From RPQJ01 sp036277615 (GTDB lineage Bacteria; Pseudomonadota; Gammaproteobacteria; Steroidobacterales; Steroidobacteraceae): DNA of 12,142 nucleotides. The position numbers and the translations under genes were made by a program. The notes below the pieces were generated by a model. It saw only the letters and a list, made by a program, of their open reading frames with translations, was not told where the DNA came from and made no database searches. Location: positions 1 through 12,142 of the forward strand of contig DASUMQ010000339.1 of the NCBI GenBank assembly GCA_036277615.1, written 5' to 3'. Positions within the stretch are counted from its first letter, which is position 1; every line of letters begins with the position of its first letter. Shown here piece by piece: positions 1 to 6,446 of the stretch.

Positions 1-729
1 CGGCTCCGCGGCGATCAGCATGTCGATCTGCTCGCGGGCCTGCTTGTGACGGTGCAGGGCGATCAGCGCGAGTACGTAGTCGTGCCGAGCTGCGCGATAG
101 CCAGGAGAGGCTTCGAGAACGGCCTCGAGCAGCGTGGCCGCGTCCCGCGTGAACTCGTTCTGGTGCGCGACCTGAGCCAGCACACGCAGCGCCTCGATGT
201 CGTCCGGATTTCGCTGCAGATAGCCGCGAATCACTTCCTCGGCCTCGACGAGGTTGCCGTCGGCCAGCATGCTCCGGGCTGTCACCACTTCGGTGGGCAG
301 GCTCGCCAACTTGGCGACGTGCCGCGCCGCGTTCGCTGCTTCCTGCGTGCGTCCGACCATCTTGAAAAGCGACTCGAGCAGTCGCCAGCTCGCCGGCAGC
401 GCCGGGTTCAACTCGACGGCTCGCGAGAACGCCCGGATCGCCTCCGGCGCCTGCCGCAGGAACACGTGGCAATGGCCGCGCTCCTGGAAGAGTCTGGGGT
501 AGCTCGGATGCGCATCCTCGAGCAGGTCGAGCGTCGCGAGCGCCTCCGGGACGCGTTGCAGGTGGCGCAGCGCCACGGCACGCATGTAGAGCAGGTCGCG
601 GTGCCAGGGAGACTGCCCGAGCAGGCGATCGCAGGCGGCGAGGGCGTCGTCGAAGCGATGCTGCTCGATCAGCTGCTGCAGTCCGGGCAGTTCCGCTTCG
701 GGGTCGGACGTCGAGGCGACGGAACTCAT
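1..729 (-). CDS. TPR protein, probable N-terminal half of a TPR-containing sulfotransferase (3' end cut by window)
   Basis: This reading frame enters from beyond the left edge; 243 codons are visible, starting at the ATG whose complement is 727-729. An in-frame TGA lies a few codons upstream, so this is the first possible ATG; no well-placed Shine-Dalgarno is visible. The protein begins MSSVASTSDPEAELPGL and is built of about six helical TPR units from residue 13 onward, for example RVPEALATLDLLEDAHP (59-75), QAPEAIRAFSRAVELNP (93-109) and TRDAATLLEAVLEASPG (194-210). There is no signal peptide or membrane segment, so it is probably cytoplasmic. The spacing and wording of these repeats (PRLFQERGHCHVFL, ELNPALPASWRLLE) match what I know of the N-terminal half of TPR-containing sulfotransferases that often neighbour TonB receptors. 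The sulfotransferase domain itself would lie outside the window, so that part is inference. It lies 85 bp downstream of the receptor gene, with a hairpin between them. Confidence 0.8.
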   Translation of the reverse strand, partial: MSSVASTSDPEAELPGLQQLIEQHRFDDALAACDRLLGQSPWHRDLLYMRAVALRHLQRVPEALATLDLLEDAHPSYPRLFQERGHCHVFLRQAPEAIRAFSRAVELNPALPASWRLLESLFKMVGRTQEAANAARHVAKLASLPTEVVTARSMLADGNLVEAEEVIRGYLQRNPDDIEALRVLAQVAHQNEFTRDAATLLEAVLEASPGYRAARHDYVLALIALHRHKQAREQIDMLIAAEP

Positions 730-761
730 TCCGGGATCATGAAGGAATCAGCTCCAACGTG

Positions 762-789
762 AAAACGGACCGGTGGGTCTCCCCACCGG
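762..789 (-). terminator. Rho-independent terminator candidate after the TonB receptor gene
   Basis: A perfect 8-bp GC-rich stem (770-777 ccggtggg with 782-789 cccaccgg) closes a 4-nt loop. Read on the minus strand, it is followed after TCCG by a TTTT run (762-765). It starts 26 bp past the receptor stop codon. The T-run is short, so termination may be partial, letting some transcription reach the TPR gene. Confidence 0.6.
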
Positions 790-814
790 CCCGAATCGTG
801 GCGCTCTGTGCCGG

Positions 815-3529
815 TCAGTTGCCGCCGAAGCTGTACCCGAAGCGTAGTCCGATGGTCTGCGGACGCATCGGCACCTCGGCGATGATGAACTGCGTGGCGG
901 ACGTGTACACGCTCTTGTCCTCGTCCGTCAGGTTGGTGACGTAGAGCTCCGCGTTCCAGGCGTCCCTGCTGACGCCGACCGACGCGTCCATCGTAGTCCA
1001 GGACGGCTGCAGGTACCGATTTACCGCGGTTGCAGACGAGAGCGATTCGTCCTGGAACTGGATCGCTGCGCCGACATAGGGATTGTATTCGCCCCAGGCC
1101 CACTCGTACCGCGCGCGGATGTTGAATTGTATTTCGGGCGCGTTGGCCATCTCCGTTCCAGGTACGCCGAAGATGTTCTCCACGCTCACCACGTCGGTGC
1201 AGACATCATCTGCGTCGAATGCGACGCAAGACTCGGTGATCGGCTGGCCGAACGTCGGACTCTCGGGGACGTTACTGAGGACTGGCGGCGATTTTTCCAG
1301 TTCGGCCTTGTTGTACGAGCCGGCCGCCGAGATCAGCAAGCCATCCATCGGCTGGACGGTCAGGTTGAATTCGAGACCCTGGACCTTGTATTCGGGACCG
1401 GTCAGGAAGGACTGCAGGTTCGGGAAGCCGAGGTGCGGCGCAAACAGGCCGGTCTGCGCGTCCTTCCAGGTCACCTCGTAAATGGCAGTGTTGAACTGCG
1501 CGCGCCCGTCCCAGAACGACGTCTTCCAGCCGAGCTCGATGTTGGTCAGGTCGTCCGACTGATAGGAAAACGGGAAGCACCACTGGTTGATGCCGGTCGC
1601 CGGATCCGCGACGCCGCAGGCCGACCCGCGGTTGAAGCCGCCGGGCCGATAGCCTTCCGACCAGGTCGCATAGACCAGATTGTCGTCGGTAATGCGCCAG
1701 GTCAGGTTGACGCGGCTGCGGAATCCGTCGGCCTGGTTGTCGTTGTCGGACTGCTTGGTGACGTTGGTGCCGTACGGCGAGTCACCGGTCTCCGGTGGGT
1801 CTCCCTCCCCGTACCCGGAAGTCGTGCCATTGCACGGACCGGAGGCGCCGGAACCGTACACCTTGCAGAAGAAGCTACCCATGTTCGCGCCGACCATCGA
1901 GTTCTCGATGTCGAAATAACGCGTACCGAGCGTCAAGGTCAGGTTCTCGAGGATGTCGAAGTCGACCGACGCGAACGCCGCGAACTGCGTGTACTCGCGC
2001 TCGAAGTCGTTGAAAAAGCCGATGTCCGAAGCGCGCCGATTCGGATTGCCCATGTCCGGCACCGCTGACTCGAATTTCGGGGCGGCACGAGGATCGAGGT
2101 ACAGGAAGCAGCTGCCGGTAGATACGCCGCTGTCCGGACACTCCGGCACCGACTTGTAGTGCCAGTCCGTCCGGGCCTCGACCGAGCGATCCTCGTAGAA
2201 CAGACCGCCCACGAAGCGCATGCGCCAGTCGCCCGGACTGCTCAGGCGCAGCTCGTGGCTCATGTTCGTACTGTCGGATCGGTCGTCCCAGAAACTCGCG
2301 GGCGTATAGCACTTGTCCACGCTGCCGCCGGAGTAACCCGTGCACTGGTAGTACGAGCCCCAGACGCCGCGCGCGTAGTTGGTGTAGTCCGAGATCGATT
2401 GCGCTTCGCGAGTGAGGTAAGCGCCCGCGTAGACCAAGTCGAGCGGGCCCACCTTGCCGTTGACCGTCAGTGCGGTATTGACGAACTCATCCTCGGTGGA
2501 TGCCGGGGTGAAGACCGTCGCTTCGAGCGGCTTGAGCCGCTGGGTCGATTCGGGACAGCTCTGTGGCAGGGTCCCACTCGCCGGATCGTAAGAACAACCG
2601 GACTCCGAACCGTTCGGGTGCTGGTAGAACACGCCTTCGCCTTCGATCTTCTGGTAGGCGACTGCGAGCAGGGCATCCCAATCGTCGACGATCTGCCACT
2701 TGAGGCTGGCACGGGCGCCGTTGTACTCGACTTCGTTGATGTCCGAGCCAGCGATGTCACTGTTGTCGATCACCACGGAATCGAGTGGAACGTTGCCGCT
2801 CGTACGTCGCGCGAAACCCAAGTCCGTACCGCGGCGCGTAAAGGTGCTCTCGACGTTGTCGATGTAACCGCCGCGCTTGTCGTGATAGGCCACGAGGCGC
2901 AGCGCAAGCTTGTCGTCGATCAGCGGCACGTTGAGCATGCCCTCGGCGTTGTAGCTTTCGTCGCCGTGCGCGGTCGTCGCGACACCCGCCTTGACGCTGG
3001 AGGCGAACTCATCGAGCCGCGGCTTGTTGGTGATGTAGCGCAGCACGCCAGCCTGGGCGCCAGCACCAAACAGGGTGCCCTGCGGTCCCGTCAGCACTTC
3101 GATGCGCTCGAAGTCGGCCGCGTAGACGTCGAGGTTGCGACCCGGAACCTGCGTGGATTGTTCGTCGAGATACACGGCCACGTTCGGCCACGGCCCGTTG
3201 GTGCCCGACCCCTGCGTGCCGAGCGTTCCGACGCTGAGGCCGCGCATGTAAATGTTGCTCTGCCCCGGGCCCAGGGTGGCCGTCGTGACGCTGGGCACGA
3301 ACCTCACGAACTCCTCGACCGTCGTGATGTTCAACTGCGACAGTGTCTCGCCCGTGAGGGCCTGGATCGCCAGCGGCACGTCCTGCAGGCTCTCCTCTCG
3401 ACGCTGCGCCGTGACGATGATCTCCTCGAGTCTTCCGCTAGACGACGGTTCCGTGGTCTGGGCCAGAACGCCTTGGGTCGGGCTCGCTGCCAGCACGGCA
3501 GCCACCGCAGATGCGAGTCGGTAGTTCAT
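815..3529 (-). CDS. TonB-dependent outer-membrane receptor
   Basis: A 904-residue TonB-dependent receptor that should import a substrate across the outer membrane using energy from TonB-ExbBD. Residues 1-24 form a signal peptide ending VLAQ. A TonB box (EEIIVTAQRR, 35-44) follows, then a plug domain with the typical GPQGTLFGAGAQAGVLRYIT segment (148-167), then a 22-strand-type barrel with the conserved YATWSEGYRPGGFNRG segment near 620-636. The C-terminus is aromatic (RFGYSF) but ends with an extra GGN, slightly unlike the usual terminal Phe. The protein has exactly twelve cysteines, all in six close pairs (312/325, 396/407, 464/474, 555/566, 638/651, 768/777), probably in surface loops. The start is fixed by the signal peptide. 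No clear substrate can be assigned; no siderophore, vitamin or sugar genes adjoin it. A LysR gene lies divergently upstream, but it is more likely tied to the genes to its right. Confidence 0.95.
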   Translation of the reverse strand: MNYRLASAVAAVLAASPTQGVLAQTTEPSSSGRLEEIIVTAQRREESLQDVPLAIQALTGETLSQLNITTVEEFVRFVPSVTTATLGPGQSNIYMRGLSVGTLGTQGSGTNGPWPNVAVYLDEQSTQVPGRNLDVYAADFERIEVLTGPQGTLFGAGAQAGVLRYITNKPRLDEFASSVKAGVATTAHGDESYNAEGMLNVPLIDDKLALRLVAYHDKRGGYIDNVESTFTRRGTDLGFARRTSGNVPLDSVVIDNSDIAGSDINEVEYNGARASLKWQIVDDWDALLAVAYQKIEGEGVFYQHPNGSESGCSYDPASGTLPQSCPESTQRLKPLEATVFTPASTEDEFVNTALTVNGKVGPLDLVYAGAYLTREAQSISDYTNYARGVWGSYYQCTGYSGGSVDKCYTPASFWDDRSDSTNMSHELRLSSPGDWRMRFVGGLFYEDRSVEARTDWHYKSVPECPDSGVSTGSCFLYLDPRAAPKFESAVPDMGNPNRRASDIGFFNDFEREYTQFAAFASVDFDILENLTLTLGTRYFDIENSMVGANMGSFFCKVYGSGASGPCNGTTSGYGEGDPPETGDSPYGTNVTKQSDNDNQADGFRSRVNLTWRITDDNLVYATWSEGYRPGGFNRGSACGVADPATGINQWCFPFSYQSDDLTNIELGWKTSFWDGRAQFNTAIYEVTWKDAQTGLFAPHLGFPNLQSFLTGPEYKVQGLEFNLTVQPMDGLLISAAGSYNKAELEKSPPVLSNVPESPTFGQPITESCVAFDADDVCTDVVSVENIFGVPGTEMANAPEIQFNIRARYEWAWGEYNPYVGAAIQFQDESLSSATAVNRYLQPSWTTMDASVGVSRDAWNAELYVTNLTDEDKSVYTSATQFIIAEVPMRPQTIGLRFGYSFGGN

Positions 3530-3535
3530 GCGTGT

Positions 3536-3553
3536 TGAAACCCCCAGGTTTCA
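3536..3553 (-). repeat. Perfect inverted repeat / hairpin just upstream of the receptor start codon
   Basis: TGAAACC (3536-3542) and GGTTTCA (3547-3553) form a perfect 7-bp inverted repeat around a 4-nt spacer. It sits 6 nt before the receptor ATG on the minus strand. The only G-rich Shine-Dalgarno-like stretch for that gene (GGGGG, complement of 3541-3545) lies within the hairpin. It could therefore be an mRNA structure that limits ribosome access, or a DNA operator. The function is inferred. Confidence 0.5.
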
Positions 3554-3715
3554 GGTGCGTGTTATCGACGCAACGGTTCGCCGCAGCCGAGCCGTCGTCC
3601 CCAGTGTTCTTCGCTTGCTCGCACGGACCCCTACGAGTCTGTACGAGGTCGGCCGGACCATAACAAGACGAAACCGCGCCCGTCCACAACAAACTCGTCC
3701 CATCCCGAAAAAGCA

Positions 3716-3729
3716 TTCAACGTTCTGAA
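3716..3729. promoter_or_regulatory. Candidate LysR-type binding site (T-N11-A dyad)
   Basis: TTCA-N6-TGAA forms an interrupted dyad that fits the T-N11-A core expected for LysR-type regulators. It lies 118 bp upstream of the LysR start in the divergent promoter region, a common place for autoregulation. Such short dyads arise by chance easily; the flanking AAAAAGCATT direct repeat makes this one a little more notable. Confidence 0.3.
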
Positions 3730-3837
3730 AAAAAGCATTGCCCGCGCTGTCGCGAATGCGCCACGCTTGCTCGCTGAACCAGGCGGTATCGCGGCGGCGG
3801 CGAACCTCACCCAGATGAATTCGGCACGAGCCGAAGC

Positions 3838-3841
3838 GAGG
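3838..3841 (+). promoter_or_regulatory. Ribosome binding site that decides the LysR start
   Basis: GAGG lies 6 nt before the ATG at 3848. The frame stays open upstream to other starts (3767, 3815), but these would add 11-27 residues of non-conserved sequence before the LysR winged-helix domain. Confidence 0.55.
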
Positions 3842-3847
3842 CGCGGG

Positions 3848-4825
3848 ATGGACAAGGTGCGAATCGATCGGCGCTGGCTGCCGCTCAACGCGCTGCGGGC
3901 GTTCGAGGGCGTCGCGCGGTACGGCAGCTTCACGGGGGCCGCGAGCGCGCTGAACATAGCGCAGAGCGCGCTCTCGCGTCACGTGATCTCGCTCGAGAAC
4001 CTGGTCGGCGTGAAGCTGTTCGAGCGCCGTCCGCATTCGATCGCGCTGACCGCGGCGGGCCAGCACCTGTTGCCGGTCGTCTCGCGCGCGTTCGACCGGC
4101 TCGAGCACGCGATCGAGGAGATCCGCGATTCCCGCACCCAGCGCTTGCGGACGTTGCGCGTGCAGATGCCGCCGACGTTCGCCGAGCACCTGTTCGTGCG
4201 GATCCTGCACCAGTTCCGTCGCGAGAATCCCGAGGTCGAGATCGATCTCGTGAGCCCGTACGGCATCGGCCCGCCGGCCGGCGACATCGACATCGCCGTC
4301 CTGTATTCGCGTCCGGCTGTGACCGACCGGGTCAAGGACCTGCTCTGGCAGTGCAGGCTCGGCATCCTCTGCCACCCCGACGTGGCAGCTCGCGCGAAGG
4401 GTCGGAGCCTCGAAGCATTCATCCGCGACACCGAACTCGTGCACATGCGGGTCGAGGGGCTGCCGCGACGGCATTTCTGGACGCAGTTCGTGCAGCAGGC
4501 GGGCTTGAGCGGACTCGAGGTCGACCGTGGGCTCGTGTTCGACACCGAGATCCTGACCGTGCAGTACGTGCTGAGCGGCGCGGGCGCCGCGCTGGTCGAC
4601 CTCACGCTGTTCCGCGACCACGTCGCGGCGGGGCGTCTCGTCTGTCCGTTCGACGTCACGCTCGACGACGGGTTCGGCTACTACCTCGTGACCGACCCGG
4701 AGGCGCTGAGCGATACGGCGACGGCGCTGTTCCGCTCGTGGCTGATCGACCAATTTGGCGACCAGGCCCCACCGCCGCCGACCGACGAGCGTGCGGCGGC
4801 CCCCAGCGGCATCGAGAAGCCATGA
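3848..4825 (+). CDS. LysR-type transcriptional regulator, GcvA-like
   Basis: A 325-residue LysR-type regulator of normal length. The winged helix-turn-helix occupies about residues 13-72: LPLNALRAFEGVARYGSF is the GcvA/AmpR-type opening, followed by the recognition helix AQSALSRHVISLE and the wing KLFERRPHSIALTAAGQ. The effector-binding domain follows from about 93 to 305, and the tail is Pro/Ala-rich. I chose the ATG at 3848 rather than upstream in-frame starts because it has a GAGG ribosome site and puts the N-terminus where LysR proteins usually begin. Its stop codon overlaps the ATG of the MttB-like gene (ATGA), so the two are probably translated together. LysR genes more often sit divergent from their targets, so this same-strand lead position is less common. 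The likely target is the downstream methyltransferase/dehydrogenase operon; the effector is unknown, perhaps a methylated amine. Confidence 0.92.
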   Translation: MDKVRIDRRWLPLNALRAFEGVARYGSFTGAASALNIAQSALSRHVISLENLVGVKLFERRPHSIALTAAGQHLLPVVSRAFDRLEHAIEEIRDSRTQRLRTLRVQMPPTFAEHLFVRILHQFRRENPEVEIDLVSPYGIGPPAGDIDIAVLYSRPAVTDRVKDLLWQCRLGILCHPDVAARAKGRSLEAFIRDTELVHMRVEGLPRRHFWTQFVQQAGLSGLEVDRGLVFDTEILTVQYVLSGAGAALVDLTLFRDHVAAGRLVCPFDVTLDDGFGYYLVTDPEALSDTATALFRSWLIDQFGDQAPPPPTDERAAAPSGIEKP

Positions 4826-6381
4826 GCGAGGTCGATGCGACCGCCGCTCGTCGCTCCGGTCGGCGTCGCCCGGTGACCGGCCCCGCAGGCACGCCGGCAC
4901 CCGACCGTTCGCGTGCGTATCGACACCTGACGAACCCATACGAGCCGATCCGGGTGTTCTCGGACGACCAGGTCGCCTCGATCCACGAGGCAGCGCTGAC
5001 CGTGCTGGAAACCCAGGGCATGCGGGTGCTCTCGGCGCGCGCGCGAAAACTGTATGCGCAGCACGGCGCTACGGTCGACGAGGCTTCCCAGGTCGTCAGG
5101 ATAGACCGCGGTCTCGTCGCGAAGGCGCTCGTGACCACGCCGAGCGAGTTCACGCTGCACGCGCTCGATCCCGAACTGAACGTGAAGGTCGGCGGACGCC
5201 ACGTCGTGTTCGCCTGCACGTCCGGCCCGCCGAACGTGATGGATACGGTGGGTGGCCGCCGCGCCGGCACGGTCGAGGACTTCCGCAACTTCGCGAGGCT
5301 CTGCCACGCCTTCGACGTGATCCACTCCAACGGCGGGTCCGTCGAGCCACAGGACAGCCCCGTGCACTTGCGTCACTACGAGATGATGCGAGCGCAGCTC
5401 GAATTGTCGAACAAGGTGCCGTTCCTCTACGCCCGCGGCTCCGGTCAGATCGCCGACGGACTCGAGATGCTGCGGATCTTCCACGGTCTCGACGACGCGC
5501 AGCTGCGCGAGCGGCCCTACGTCTGGACGGTGATCAATACCAACTCGCCGTTGCAGCTCGACATCCCGATGGCGGAAGGCATCATCGACTTCGCCGAGGC
5601 GGGACAGGTGTCGATCATCACGCCGTTCACGCTCGCCGGCGCCATGGCGCCCGTGACGATCGCCGGTGCGCTCACGCTCGCGCATGCCGAGGCGCTCTCC
5701 GGCATCACGCTCGCGCAGATGTCGCGTGCGGGCGCGCCGATCCTCTATGGCAGCTTCACCTCGAACGTGGACATGAAGTCAGGTTCGCCTGCCTTCGGCA
5801 CGCCCGAGTACACCAAAGCCGCGTTCGGCGCCGGCCAAATCGCGCGCTACATCAGGGTGCCGTGGCGTTCGTCGAACGCGACGGCCTCGAACGCGCCCGA
5901 CGCGCAGGCTGCGTATGAGTCGCAGATGAGCCTCTGGGGTCCGTTGCTGGGCGGCGCAAACTTCATCCTGCACGCCGCCGGTTGGCTCGAGGGCGGACTC
6001 ACGGCCGGTTACGAGAAATTCATCATGGACGTCGAGATGCTGCAGATGTTCGCCGAGGTGTTCCAGCCGGTCGGGGCGTCCGGCGGCGACATCGCGCTCG
6101 ACGCGATCGCCGAGGTGGGTTACGGCGGGCATTTCTTCGCCTGCGCCCACACGATGGAGCGCTATCGCAACGCCTTCTATTCGCCGCTGCTCTCGGACTG
6201 GCGCAATCACGGCCAGTGGAGCGCCGACGGCTCGAAGACCGCGACCGAGCGCGCGCACGACATCTGGCAGCAGACGCTGGCCGGTTTCACGCCGCCCGCA
6301 CGCGACCCCGCCGTGCTCGAAGCGATCGACGCGTTCGTCGTGCGCCGCTCGGCGGAAGGTGGGGCGCAGCCGCCGGGGTGA
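4822..6381 (+). CDS. MttB-family methyltransferase without pyrrolysine (COG5598 type)
   Basis: A 519-residue protein of the trimethylamine methyltransferase (MttB) superfamily, a TIM-barrel fold that moves a methyl group from a methylated amine to an acceptor, classically a corrinoid protein. Residues 1-35 are an Arg/Pro-rich leader. The family body runs from about 40 (NPYEPIRVFSDDQVASIHEAAL) to 505, with GPPNVMDTVGGRRAGTVEDF (136-154), ITPFTLAGAMAPVTIAGAL (266-284), ILYGSFTSNVDMKSGSPAF (307-325) and EVGYGGHFFACAHTMERYR (431-449). No in-frame TAG occurs, so pyrrolysine is not encoded. It therefore belongs with the non-pyrrolysine relatives, whose characterised members demethylate quaternary amines such as glycine betaine, proline betaine or carnitine. 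The ATG overlaps the LysR stop; the ribosome site is weak, as expected for coupled translation. No corrinoid-protein gene adjoins it. A GcvT-fused dehydrogenase follows after 65 bp. The substrate is inferred only from family and context. Confidence 0.9.
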   Translation: MSEVDATAARRSGRRRPVTGPAGTPAPDRSRAYRHLTNPYEPIRVFSDDQVASIHEAALTVLETQGMRVLSARARKLYAQHGATVDEASQVVRIDRGLVAKALVTTPSEFTLHALDPELNVKVGGRHVVFACTSGPPNVMDTVGGRRAGTVEDFRNFARLCHAFDVIHSNGGSVEPQDSPVHLRHYEMMRAQLELSNKVPFLYARGSGQIADGLEMLRIFHGLDDAQLRERPYVWTVINTNSPLQLDIPMAEGIIDFAEAGQVSIITPFTLAGAMAPVTIAGALTLAHAEALSGITLAQMSRAGAPILYGSFTSNVDMKSGSPAFGTPEYTKAAFGAGQIARYIRVPWRSSNATASNAPDAQAAYESQMSLWGPLLGGANFILHAAGWLEGGLTAGYEKFIMDVEMLQMFAEVFQPVGASGGDIALDAIAEVGYGGHFFACAHTMERYRNAFYSPLLSDWRNHGQWSADGSKTATERAHDIWQQTLAGFTPPARDPAVLEAIDAFVVRRSAEGGAQPPG

Positions 6382-6436
6382 GGTGAGTGCGGGACTGGCT
6401 CGAGCGATAACGACGACGACGGGGACACGTGCGGGC

Positions 6437-6441
6437 GGGGG
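6437..6441 (+). promoter_or_regulatory. Ribosome binding site deciding the dehydrogenase start
   Basis: GGGGG lies 5 nt before the ATG at 6447. A GTG six codons upstream (6429) is in frame, but the N-terminus from 6447 (MRNHVQVAVIGGG) lines up residue for residue with the paralogue starting at 10217 (MRSHARVVVIGGG), so 6447 is preferred. Confidence 0.55.
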
Positions 6442-6446
6442 AATCG

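Larger units (their letters stand above)
3530..3847. other. 318-bp divergent intergenic region between the receptor and the LysR gene
   Basis: I see no gene here; short open frames in it have no convincing composition or start signals. It is clearly more A/T-rich than the flanking genes, notably around 3660-3740 where A-runs occur, and it must hold promoters for both divergent genes. A weak minus-strand promoter match, TTGTGG then TGTTAT 18 bp apart, lies near 3656-3690, but I do not call it. Specific elements within the region (start-codon hairpin, T-N11-A dyad) are listed separately. A 10-bp direct repeat, AAAAAGCATT, occurs at 3708-3717 and 3730-3739, 22 bp apart, flanking the T-N11-A dyad. 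Confidence 0.7.

Noticed and set aside
2159..3538. A 459-codon open frame on the plus strand opposite the TonB receptor
   Set aside because: It is antisense to the signal peptide, plug and early barrel of a well-supported receptor; it has no domain or ribosome site.
3528..3728. Small open frame of 66 codons in the divergent intergenic region
   Set aside because: It begins over the receptor start codon, has no ribosome site, and its translation looks random and basic.
4351..4821. In-frame upstream extension of the MttB-like gene to an ATG at 4351
   Set aside because: The extension overlaps the conserved effector domain of the LysR gene in another frame and reads as Arg/Pro-rich noise; the ATGA overlap at 4822 gives a natural start.
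4822..6381. Pyrrolysine-containing MttB with a read-through amber codon
   Set aside because: The frame is continuous without any TAG until the TGA at 6379-6381, so pyrrolysine is not encoded.
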